Source of the DNA: Nageia nagi
Taxonomy: Eukaryota > Pinophyta
NCBI GenBank assembly: GCA_050084985.1
Contig: JBITNC010000001.1
Location: forward strand, 184,636,001 to 184,700,000
Length of the DNA stretch: 64,000 nucleotides
Direction of reading: 5' to 3'
The translations under genes and the position numbers were made by a program. Shown piece by piece: positions 46,916 through 57,276 of the stretch (positions within the stretch are counted from its first letter, which is position 1; every line of letters begins with the position of its first letter). The notes under the pieces are model-generated. The model ran no database searches and was not told the origin of the DNA. It worked only from the letters and a program-made list of their open reading frames with translations.

Positions 46916-47370
46916 TGTGAGATGGTGACCTCTCATGACCTAAGGTGTGAGTGGTTCTAGACCAAAACCTCTAATACATGAGGATACATTTTGAACCTAA
47001 CTACTATGTAGAGGAATCATGGCAAACTTTGTGAGAGAGTCTATTCTAATGGTTGTACTAATGGGATAATCAAGGTGAATAAAGCTCAAGGGGACCTTAG
47101 GGGTGATTCCCATATGAAGTTCATTGGTTGGGAGGTGAGTAGAGTTTCCATTAGGTTCTCATTAGTGGTGCATGATGATGTGAATCTTGGAGCTCGAGAG
47201 GCCGAGATGAGCCATAAAGGTCATGGCCTTTGGCAATGTGTGACTATGGAATTGATAGATGTTAGATAAGGCTTAGCTTGGGTAGGCCATTGAGGTTCTA
47301 TACATGGGTTGCTGCATAATACCGAGCTTGGGTCATGTCCTTAGGGGTGGCTCAAGCTAGTACTATCACA
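46916..47370 (+). repeat. 3' LTR of the 7.0-kb element
   Basis: 455 bp, pairs with 40348-40804, preceded by a purine tract and ending TATCACA. Confidence 0.82.
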
Positions 47371-48482
47371 CCTATACCCATGAAGTCTATATATCTAGTA
47401 TGTTAATGCAATATCTATTGGGTCCTCCATAGTTTGCTGAAATCCAATCAGTCGAATCACAATTATCTTTTCATAGGCCCATACTTTTAGTAAACCAACA
47501 TGAGTAATGGTGATGTTGAATTTGTCAACACTTCCAAAATAGCATAAATCCCTATAAAGTTGAGCTAACATAATAGGAGCCTAAGAAAAATGTGTACCCT
47601 TGGCACATATATCATGTACTATACATACCATCTCTAATGAAAATTGCAAACTACTCTTGCCCAGAGATAAATATGTGCAAATAATAAAGGTAATTAAAAG
47701 TATTAAATGCTTAAAAGGAGAGGATAAACTTACACACTTCGTGCAAGTGGGAGGCACTATGTTCCTATTTATGGTCCTCCTCCCTTGTGAGCCACATAGA
47801 AAAATGTTTCCTATCATCATTGTCTAAAATATTGGCATGGTGGACTAGCCAACCTCAAATTGGAATCCCCTAAATGCAGTAAACATCCAACAAAGTAACC
47901 ATCATTTCACCTAGGGGTAAGTGGAAGCTATTGGTGTCTTGGTCCTAACATTCAACCAAGATTATGAGGAGTGTAAGGTCATGTTGGACATAACCAAAAA
48001 TAGCAAGGTCATTCAATCCTGAACACATGAGAATGTCATACCCATGGTTCATCCTGGGCCATTCCCTAGCCTTCTCCAATGCAGCCATGGACATGGCTCC
48101 AACCCTATTGTTAACTTTGCGATCCTATAAAATAAAAATACAAATTTAAATTAATAATTATGAAAATAAAAACTATATGAACATCAAATGAAACTACACA
48201 AAATTTTTATCCAAATAAAGGTAATAATGCAAATAAAGCCCAAAATAGCCTTCATAGGTGAAACAAACTTAAAAAAAAATACAAGAAAATAAAAATTCTA
48301 GGGTTTTCAAAATGAATCTAGGTAAAAAATTGTAAATAAAGAAAATGAAAAATGAAAAATAGAATGAAAAATAAATGAATCCTCACCTTATGCTCAAATA
48401 GGAGGCTTCGTAGGTACTCAACCACATGTCCCTTCTACCTAGTTAGAGGTCACTCAATCACATTGTACAAATCATTTGCCAT

Positions 48483-50265
48483 CTCAGTAAAATAAGTTAG
48501 AAAATTCAATGGCTATGGAAAAGAACTTAAAGGAAAATTAATGAATAGGATTGAGGAGGTAAAATAGAGACACCATCTAGAAGTGCAGTACTCGTAGAGC
48601 TCCAAGGACAAGATAATGATAGGGTAAATGATAAAATTCAACACTTGAAACTATTTTTTATTTGATTTTTTACACTAACCCTATCTAAACAAGTCCATCT
48701 TGAAATTTCAACACTAATTCTTGTAGTATGATAGGTAATAGGGGAAAAATGCATGGAATTATTTTAATTAACAGTAACCTCTTTTTGAAAAACCAATTTT
48801 GCTAAATTTACACTATCAACAATGTCCAAAACATCAAATTAACGTACAATTCACCACACGATGATAAAAAATGGTAAATATGGTAAGATTGAATATTTAC
48901 ATTATGCATTGGTATTCAAATTAATTATGTTCTATTTTTCATGATTACTAATATTAAGTGGACAACGTTAACAATGTGCTTTTTGTAAAATTAGCAAACG
49001 ATTAAAGTGCTATATTCTAATTCTATTATTTTTTATTTAAAATAAGTGAAAATGTTGGATGCTACATGATGAAAAAGATGAAAATTTTAAGTTGTCAAAT
49101 CAGATTTAATTAAATTCATGTGCCAAATTTTGATTTTTGAGTGGATACATATTTTTGGAATGTTGAATATCTGAATGGGTATTTTTCAATTCCAATTGAA
49201 TAGACTCTTTTTTTGGAGGTGAAATTCTATCATTCTCACACTGTTAATGACATGATTAAAGTGAAATTATTTATTCTTTCAAATGTTAATAATGTTATCA
49301 TGGTTTTAATAGATCAAAATGATTGATATTATGCTTGTATGATTGATGCATAAACCAAAGGCATATAAGGTCAAAATGGTTCAAATCAACTCTTATGTGG
49401 AAAATACTATGATAAACTAAAATGTGATTTCATGGTTCCTATGATGCTAAACATTATTATTTACTATGAATTATTTGAAATTCAAGATTTTCAGACTTCA
49501 TATTACGGTTTTCACACTGTTAACAATGTATGTTTACTATAAATTCATTACAACTTGGTCATGTTACAAAATCCTTTAATATCTATTTGAAAATGCCATT
49601 ATTTCAAAAATATGCATTGAAATGAGAATGCTGAACAAAATTAAAAAAGATATGATTGTAAAATTCTATGAAAATGACATCATTAATAGAGTATGATTAC
49701 TTTCAAAATCAATAAAGTCAATAAATTCAATCTAACCAAATGTGCAAAGTTATTAAGTATGGTCAATGAATATTTAAATATTTGGTATTTTTTATGGAAT
49801 TCAAATGAAATTGTCTCAATTATGCTAAAAAATATTTTCAAGGCCATGGTCACTCCATGAGCAAAATCTCTCACAAATTACAGGTTATTCCAAGCTTGTG
49901 GCATCAAAGGACCTCATATGGTTGATAATCATGGTTCAATAGAATTGTGTCTCAGTGACCATAGTGACATAATGGATATTATATATATTTCATCCTTGCT
50001 ATTTAAATTGATTATTCTTTCATTGGATGTGATCTATGTGGGTATTATGTTAGATTGTTCTAAAATAGGTATTATCTAGGAGAGTAAGACCTAAATAAAG
50101 GTACTCTCCTCATACATGGATTTCAATTTTTGGCTTGATTCCCTAAAGAAGCTAGAGCGAGGGGAAATACAATACCAAAAGGGGGTAGAAGACTTCTCTT
50201 CTTTAAATTTCTTTGGATTATGCAATTTCAAATGATTTTCATTTCATATCCAAAGAGGGGAAAAA
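48483..50265. other. non-coding right interior of the outer element
   Basis: AT-rich sequence upstream of the antisense PMD gene and before the polypurine tract. It carries several copies of a CACTGTTAACAATGT-like phrase (for example 48967-48977 and 49519-49529). No coding region was recognised. The PMD promoter, if it had its own, would lie here. Confidence 0.45.
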
Positions 50266-50984
50266 TGTATATGCCTAAAAATGATTTATTCTTTATTTAA
50301 TAAATCATATTTAGACTTCCTAAATGACTTATTACAATATTACAAATGTCAAGATAAAGTTGATATTACAATGTAATACCATGTGTTATATTGAATTCTA
50401 TATTGTTTACCTTGGTTCATATTTTAAAGTATCATGAATAGAACAAAGTTTATATTATTTCTAGAGGTCATCCTTCACTCCTTTCTATGTGTTTATAGGT
50501 TATATATGTGAGTGGAATAGGTTGACCACCACATATCAGAACTCTTTAATATGATAAGATCTTTGATAGGTGGTTATCTATTGCAACATTTATCAAGAAA
50601 CTATGTCTTTTGACACCACCTATTATGAGAAATGGTTATACTTTGAGCTATGAAACTTTCTATCTTTGGTGCATTATATAATTTTACATATTCAATGTTG
50701 TTAACGATCTGCATCTTGAGGATCGAGCATTCCAAATTTTGGTGGTCAAAGCTATTGATTCATACATGAAAAGATCCATCACAAGCTCACCTCCAATCTG
50801 ATCCCAATTCTTTGAAGATTCTTTGCTATTTTCTTTTGAGGATTGTACATACACTTCATATTAGGTGCATGCTTTTCATGTATATTTGTTGTATCTGATA
50901 TAGTGGATATATCTATCTCTTCTTATATTGTAGATTATTTTATTTATTATGTATACTTACATTTTACACAATTTAGGGTCTACA
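50266..50984 (+). repeat. 3' LTR of the outer element
   Basis: 719 bp, pairs with 35167-35874, directly follows a 14-base purine tract. Ends GGTCTACA. Confidence 0.8.
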
Positions 50985-52717
50985 AATATATAATATGAGG
51001 AAAATGATATGTAAGTAAAATATTTCAAGCATCAATTACAAAATCAAGAAATATTTTAAACTCCAAAGGTGAACACAAATATCTAATTGATATAAATAAA
51101 TTTTTAGATAAAGAAAACATGATTCAAGTGTTAGCTAATAATCCAAATGCATTTCAATAATTTATTTTAGATACTAAGTTTTATAAGAATATCATAAATA
51201 TTTATAAGGGTTGTGATGTTTTTAATCAACAATTCATGTTTTATCACCACAAAAAAGTAAGAAAATCAATTGACACTTCATAAATTATAGTTAAACAAAG
51301 CTCCCATTTTAGATAAAGTTAGTATAATATAATTTTTAATCAATAATCTTAATGTTATTTAGCTAGTTATCTTAAATAAAAGGTTTATAAAAATATTATT
51401 GATATTTTTAGAACATATAATGTTTCAAATCCATTATCTCATTTGGATGAGTACAAATATAATGTTGATGCTTTGATTGTGAGACCTTATCAACAAAAAA
51501 ATTGATTATAAATTAAAGTACCAATTCATTATTTTATAATAAAAATTATACTTCCCCATTCTTCTCCTCCAAAACTATCCCTCTCATCACATTATGCATC
51601 ATGTGATGATGCATGATTAGAACCATGCACCTACACATGGAAGTCAAATACTTCAATTATAGAAATCATATTGAGATTTTGGGATACAAAATAGAGATAA
51701 CTTTATATATTTAAATGGATAAATTAAAAATAGAACCATATGGAATGTAAATATAGGAAGTTATGATAAACTAATGTAAGAAACTAATCCATAATTAAAT
51801 AAAAAAAATATTTAAGAAGCAATCGAAATAGAACATGAATAGGATCAATAGTAGAGACAAGACATTGTAATTGAGGATTAAAATGAAAAATCTATAGAAA
51901 TTGTTTTACATATTGATGAATAAAAAGAAAATAATAATGATCAATAACACCAAATAGGGTCTATTTAAAGACAATTAGAAAAGATTGATGGATGGATAAA
52001 TGATGAGCATGAGGTTAAGAAAAAATAATAATTAACACATGATGATAATAGATTTCAAAAAATAAAATCTTATTGACCAATACAAAATATTGGATTCACT
52101 TATTATAAACTTAAATAATTTCTCACAAAAATGGGAATATCTTTCTAACATAAGGCCTCAAATTGATAAAGGTAGAAGAATTATTTCATAGCCTAGTATA
52201 AGTAAATCTTGAATTGATCAAATTTAGTCATAATAGTAGTTTCCACCATAATTCTTTATTTTAAAATAAAAAAAATATTAATTAAGGAACAATTACAAGA
52301 TATAAAGTACATATTTGATAATATAAATAAGATAAGATTGATGAAGATGACAACAATCGATTATACTTTAGAATACAAAAGAAGTTATACACCCACATGA
52401 GGGAAGCTTGAAATATTTGAAGTTATACACTTCCACTTGGTGGTGAGTAATACAATGGCTCAATAGGTTGATCTTTGAAATGTGGATAGTTATAAGATAC
52501 TAAATAGTTTATTAAAACCTCAATAATAAATAAATATTCCTTAAGAGGTGATTTTTAAAGATATGTATAGCCTAAATAAAAAAGAGAATTGAATATCACA
52601 TGACTTTATCAAAATATTACTATTTATCTTCCTATTAATAATAAGGACAAGATATGTGCTCTCGTGGAGCCTATATTGCAAAAGTACAAAATTGAATTTT
52701 GTATAGATGTTGATTTT
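50985..52717. other. very AT-rich degraded sequence
   Basis: No open frame of note and no clear domain. It may be part of the gag leader of the degraded gypsy element whose zinc knuckle appears near 53260. The last 12 bases (GATGTTGATTTT, 52706-52717) are a SINE target duplicate. Confidence 0.35.
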
Positions 52718-52904
52718 TTTTTTTGTATGAAGAAGACAATGTTCTTACACAATGAAGGTTTGTAGGGAATTAACACCCACCATTTATTACATTAGTTATA
52801 TCCACTTGCAAGTGAGGGGGTGAGATTTGAACATGGGGTCTCCCGTGAACAACTCAAGAGATTTCAACTACCCCTCTCACCAACTCCCCTACACTTGCTG
52901 GATT
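52718..52904 (-). mobile_element. tRNA-derived SINE (187 bp)
   Basis: Minus-strand insertion. On the plus strand it starts with a T-run (the A-tail). It is flanked by a perfect 12-bp duplication GATGTTGATTTT (52706-52717 and 52905-52916). On the minus strand the head contains an A-box-like AGTTGGTGAGAG (about 52874-52885) and a B-box-like TGTTCAAATCTC (52821-52832), spaced as in a tRNA promoter. Length, polarity, poly(A) tail and target duplication all fit a tRNA-derived SINE mobilised by LINE machinery. Confidence 0.8.
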
Positions 52905-53666
52905 GATGTTGATTTTCCATTATATGAGTTTTTAGAAAATATGATTAAGAAAGAAAGTTTTATTTTATGTTATCAGATGAGAAAGAAAAAAAATTCACAT
53001 AAATCAATCTTAGAATTCAAGAAGGAAGAGACATAGAAAGAAGAGTCAAAAGAGAGAAAAGTTTTTATATAAGTAAACAAAAAAAATAGAAAAGACACTA
53101 AGTTCTTTTCTATAAAACATAAAATTTACATCATCAAAAGAATAAATTGATTTGGTATTAAGCAAGTTGGTTGCACATGACCTTCTTAAGTTATCTCTTG
53201 CACTTAATAGACAACATAGTTTCAAGAAGGGATTACCACTAAGGTATAAATTTGAGCACTATTGTAATTGTCATAACCAAATAGGATGATTGGAAAAGGA
53301 TTGTAACATATTATAACATACAAATTAATATTTAGTTGATAAAAATTATATCTCCTTTGATGTTTAAAAATAAGAAGCTAATACTACATTTAGTCCAATA
53401 CATGAGCAAAATCAACATTTGGGCATCTACACTAACCTCTTTTTGAAGTTTACAAAACCAAAAGAAGTGGAGAACGTGGTTGGATAAAATATTTGACACT
53501 TGATAAGGATGGTAACATATTATAAAATAAAACTTAATATTTAACATATTATAATATAAAATTTAATATTTAGTTAATAAAAATTTGATCTCTTTTGATG
53601 ATGAAAAAGAAGAAGCTAACACTAAATGTAGTCCTGCACATGACCAAAATCAACATTTGGGCATCT
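52905..53666 (+). pseudogene. gypsy gag zinc-knuckle relic with partial tandem duplication
   Basis: Broken plus-strand coding relic. About 53215-53310 encodes a KKGLPLRYKFEHYCNCHNQ-like segment followed by a Cys-terminated block, resembling gypsy zinc knuckles of the C-x2-H...C type. The following 130 bp are repeated at a period of 238 bp (TCTCCTTTGATG at 53351, TCTCTTTTGATG at 53589). Both repeats end in CATTTGGGCATCT. The second repeat ends exactly where the putative LTR at 53667 begins. Confidence 0.5.
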
Positions 53667-54343
53667 TGTTAACACATAAAAAATAATTTTGCTTTAATTA
53701 AAATACCATTTTAGGTATTCAAAGGCATTTATTTAATTTATTAAATAAATGCTTCTATCAATGTTCACTCTCATCTACCTTTATGTTTTATGATAACAGG
53801 TCAGCTTAGTATCACAATAAGCCTAAGGAGGAGCCTTAGCACTAGACCTGTTACTTATAAAGGTGGAAGGGTTATGCATGATCAAATATATGAAATAATC
53901 TCAAATCATTTATAGGTGACAATATACTTGTATCATTATTTGTCAATTTTTCTTAATTCCAATTATCATTTCTCAATTTTGTTATACTTTGAGCTCTGCA
54001 TTACTACAATATTTCATCCATTCATGAATGATATTTCATGCATCAAAAATGAGATGAAAATATCATATATTGGATTCCTAGCATCAACACTAGGTTAATG
54101 TTGGGTTCATGGCTCCATTCTTTGGAGAAGGTCATCGTTCATCCTATTTCAATTGGATATTGCCTTCGATCGTTATTATAGGTAAAGTACAAGTTTGTAT
54201 CTTTTGTAAATCCAATTTGATAGGACAAGGTCAATTAGATCATTATCATATTTCATATCATTATTTTTATATTATTTCATGATTAATTGGTTAAATTTAA
54301 TATTATTTAAATAATCCTAATAATTATTATTTTAGTTATAACA
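53667..54343 (+). repeat. putative 5' LTR of a further gypsy element
   Basis: Starts TGTTAACACA and ends AGTTATAACA, giving TGTTA...TAACA terminal inverted repeats. It is followed by ATTGGTGATCC, a primer-site-like sequence, and 100 bp later by a gypsy gag relic. A perfect 9-bp inverted repeat TAACAGGTC / GACCTGTTA (53794-53802, 53845-53853) lies inside. No partner LTR was found in the window, so the ends are provisional. Confidence 0.5.
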
Positions 54344-54449
54344 ATTGGTGATCCAATTTCTTTTTGATACATAGTGTTATCCCTCACTAGTTGCACTAAA
54401 ATCTTAGGATTTTGGATAGGACTAATCTTTCATTTCAAGTATTTTAGAA

Positions 54450-55470
54450 ATGAAACCAACTGAGTTTATTTCCATGTTCAATAGCTTTGATAAGGGAACC
54501 AAAGCTAATATGAAGATAATGCTATATGGAAATGAAGAAAGAAGTGAGGCCTATAATATTGGGAACAACCATTGATCTATTGGAGCTACTCCACCCATAT
54601 GTAATGAGATTCATAATACTAGGCTATCAAAATTACAAGTGGAACCTATTTTTGATACATATAATGGTGAGGGAGATCCTATGGATCATATCAAAGCTTT
54701 CAATATGTTGAATTAAAATTTGGGATAAATGATAATTTGATGGTGAATTACTTCCCTATTATATTCAAAGGTGATGCACTCAACTAGTTCTTCTCTTCAC
54801 CTTTTAAATCCATTAATTTCTATACATAACTTATCTCCAAATTTTATATCCATTTCAAATATCATGCTCCTATATAATTGATAGTTTTAGATTTAGTTAG
54901 TGCTATCCAAGGTACAAATGAGAGATTTGATAAATTTCCATATATATTCCAAAATATATGGAGCATGATTTTTGAACCCTTATCTAAGTCTTATGTTACA
55001 TCCATATTTATCCATAATATCCATCCTAAATTGAAGTTTATAGATTTAGATTATATGACACTAACATTTATAAAAATTGTGCATAGACTTACCCAAGACA
55101 AGAAGTGCTTAGTTGATATGGGTGACTTGAAATATGGAAACTAAGGAAACAAAGGGAGGTAAACATCAAAACAAGGAAGATAAAGAGGTACATGATATAG
55201 AGGAACCCCATATAAAGAGAAATAAAAGAGTCAAGAAAACCAAAATTTTAGGAAGAACAGTAGGTTACCTTTAGTTCCCACCATTATGTTCAAGGATTGC
55301 CTATAATAGGGACTAATCAAACATGAGGCATAGCAAGAACTAGGTCTTCATGATGATAAATCTAGTTGGTATAATGAAGAAAAATTTTGCAAATATAAAA
55401 AGTATTGGATGATAAAAAAATATAGTATGAGGCATGTACAATTGAATCAGAGGAAGCTGAACCCCTCATG
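54450..55470 (+). pseudogene. gypsy gag relic
   Basis: Plus-strand gag with FDTYNGEGDPMDHIKAFNML near 54645-54705 (family 'FDGTGDP..H...F'). It continues through broken YFPIIFKGDAL-, WFF- and ES..F-type blocks and the open segment 54878-55144. A degraded zinc-knuckle-like region around 55390-55440 has lost most of its ligands. Many Trp and Gln codons read as stops. No protease or pol follows; the sequence changes near 55500. Confidence 0.6.
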
Positions 55471-57276
55471 GTATAATGTAACCTCAAGGGTTTTGTTTGG
55501 TCATGTTCTCCATTTCCCACAATAGTAGGGTCCTTGAAAGAGAAGAATGTGGTGAGAGATGCACTTGTATTTATTTTTTGCTCAATCTTCGAGTTATAGG
55601 CTAGTTCCTTTATATTGAGAATGTTAAAGTAACATGAAAGAGATGAAAAGGGTAAGAGTAATAGGAAAGAGATAAATACATAAAACTAATAAGCAAACTA
55701 ATACTACATAGCCTGAGCATTATAGCTCAGGAAATAATCCATAGCCAAGATTAAGAATATTAAACTATCTTACCCTTGGGGTATCATAGTCATAATACAC
55801 AACCACAACTTAAGATAAAATTTCATACATAATATTTACAAAATGTAACAAATAGCCACATATTGTAGAGGGTAAAGCATTATCACACATGAAAGCATCT
55901 TACATACTTGGGTAAATTTGCTAGAATGTCCAACCATTTGGACTTACAACAGTCCACTATTTATATATTTACATTAACCATTGGGTGGTTTTTCACCATT
56001 AATACACTTAACTAATCTACTTGAATAAAAATAGTAAAAGAAATTATGCACAAATGTATAATTCCAATTACAACTATGTTAAATTACATAGTGAATAAGT
56101 ATAATTAGTGCTAAAGCATGAGAACTTGATGTCTCTGAGCTATTGTACTATTAACTTGCAATCCTTATAACTTATCATTGATTGGATTATATTGTAACTA
56201 TAGCTAATTGAAGATGCACTATCTACTAGCTTGATTGGTATGATCTGGCACTATATTCTATGGGTAGCAATCTAATTCCCTTCAACCATTAATGATGAGC
56301 ATTGTAGTTATTGATTACATGGAATAATGAGGGAAATGAATAAGGCATCAATGTAATCTTAGGAAGAATTCTACTATCATGTGGAAATGAGTCATGATCG
56401 ACACATTAATAGATCCTTGGGGGTCAAACACTTATGATCAAGTAGACTTGAGTGTTTTTTACCACTCATTATTCTTCCTCCTATTTTGTAGGCTTTATTT
56501 CTTCTTGGTAGGCTCTATTAATGGTAGGGGCTTGCTTAACACCCATCGATTTTAGGCAAAAGTTGTGATGTCATCAATCAAAATTTGTGGGCCCTATTTA
56601 GTTATCTTTCTAAAATATCTCTTACTAATTTTGGGCAAAAGGTATGATATCATCTCTCAAAATTAAGATGGTTTTTTGAAATATCTCCTGCTAATTTTTA
56701 GTGTATGGTAAAACTTTTCTCTAGGAATCCATAGGCTTTACAACATCACCCGTTGGTAACTTTAACTCAACAAAGACTCTTATTTTCAATAATTACCAAA
56801 AGAACCTATATTCTTATAATACCTAGATTTGACTTAGACACATACTTTCTTTACATATCATGATACATCAACTCTTGGATATGACTTTGACATGATTCCT
56901 ATGACCTATGACTCTTTGTTTATGTACATTTACCAAAAAAATATTAAATTAGATTGTGACTAATTTTCAAGACTTATTACAATACCTGCTACATAGCAAT
57001 TAGACTTTGAAACAAAATTGGTTAAGACTCATGCATATGAATAGTACTTGAACTATTAACAATACTTGAAACTCTTTAGACTTGACCAAAATCTTGACAA
57101 AAAGACTAAGTATAAAGAAGAGACTCCTTTTGATTATTTACAAAAATGAAAGGGAAATAAGAAGTAGGGATCAAGAATAGATTTATTTGAAATGAATTAA
57201 AGAATAAAAAATATCAAAATGTTACCCTATTCTTAGAGTATAATTATGAAAGAATAATAATCTTCTAGTGGCTCTC
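55471..57276 (-). other. non-coding stretch, possible 3' LTR of the minus-strand gypsy element
   Basis: No coding signal. On the minus strand a purine-rich TGGGAAAAGACCT (about 57277-57290) precedes TGAGAGCC at 57276, which could be the polypurine tract and start of a 3' LTR. The other LTR end is unclear. A 79-bp local duplication (GGCAAAAGTTGTGATGTCATC / GGCAAAAGGTATGATATCATC) lies at about 56550-56670. Confidence 0.35.

Larger units (their letters stand above)
40348..47370 (+). mobile_element. 7.0-kb gag-only LTR retrotransposon inserted in the PMD gene
   Basis: LTRs 40348-40804 and 46916-47370 match along their length. The primer site TGGTATTAGAGC (40807-40818) differs from the initiator-tRNA-Met consensus by one base. 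The polypurine tract AAGTGGGGGAGAA (about 46903-46915) precedes the 3' LTR. Flanks CATAT (40343-40347) and CCTAT (47371-47375) fit a 5-bp duplication with one change. Removing the 3.2-kb element at 42477-45641 leaves about 3.9 kb: a long leader with a 72-bp tandem array, a gag, and no pol. It was non-autonomous. Confidence 0.8.
39398..48482 (-). pseudogene. antisense plant mobile domain (PMD) gene, interrupted
   Basis: A minus-strand gene inside the plus-strand outer element. Proposed exon 1, 48482-48387 (32 codons), ends at AAG|GTGAGG. The intron 48386-48125 ends TTATAG. Exon 2 from 48124 encodes PMD blocks: NNRVGAMSMAALEKA, SGLNDLAIFGYVQHD, TNSFHLPLGEMMVTLLDVY, then LLKVWAYEK. It is cut by the 7.0-kb insertion at 40348-47370 and resumes at 40347 with a QVLRKFRI..GIPPTPIYYIW block typical of the domain's end. 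A second intron (39764-39698, GTAAGT...TAG) leads to a coiled-coil exon ending at 39398. Stops at Gln/Trp codons and at least one frameshift make it a pseudogene. PMD proteins occur both as host genes (MAIL1 family) and as extra ORFs of plant transposons. Confidence 0.68.
35167..50984 (+). mobile_element. 15.8-kb outer LTR retrotransposon (Tat/Ogre-like), nested insertions inside
   Basis: LTRs at 35167-35874 and 50266-50984 share sequence throughout, starting TGTAGATGCC / TGTATATGCC and ending in CA. A polypurine tract AAAGAGGGGAAAAA (50252-50265) precedes the 3' LTR. Flanks GATAT (35162-35166) and AATAT (50985-50989) fit a 5-bp duplication with one change. Gag relics lie at 36-38.2 kb. An antisense PMD gene lies further in. 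No pol was found. Removing the 7.0-kb inner insertion leaves about 8.8 kb. Gag with a C-x2-H...H...C-type knuckle, antisense extra ORFs and loss of pol fit non-autonomous Tat-lineage elements. The lineage call is inference. Confidence 0.7.

Noticed and set aside
38171-50265. Pol of the outer 15.8-kb element
   Set aside because: I searched by eye for RT, RNase H and integrase blocks on both strands and found only the PMD gene and the nested elements.
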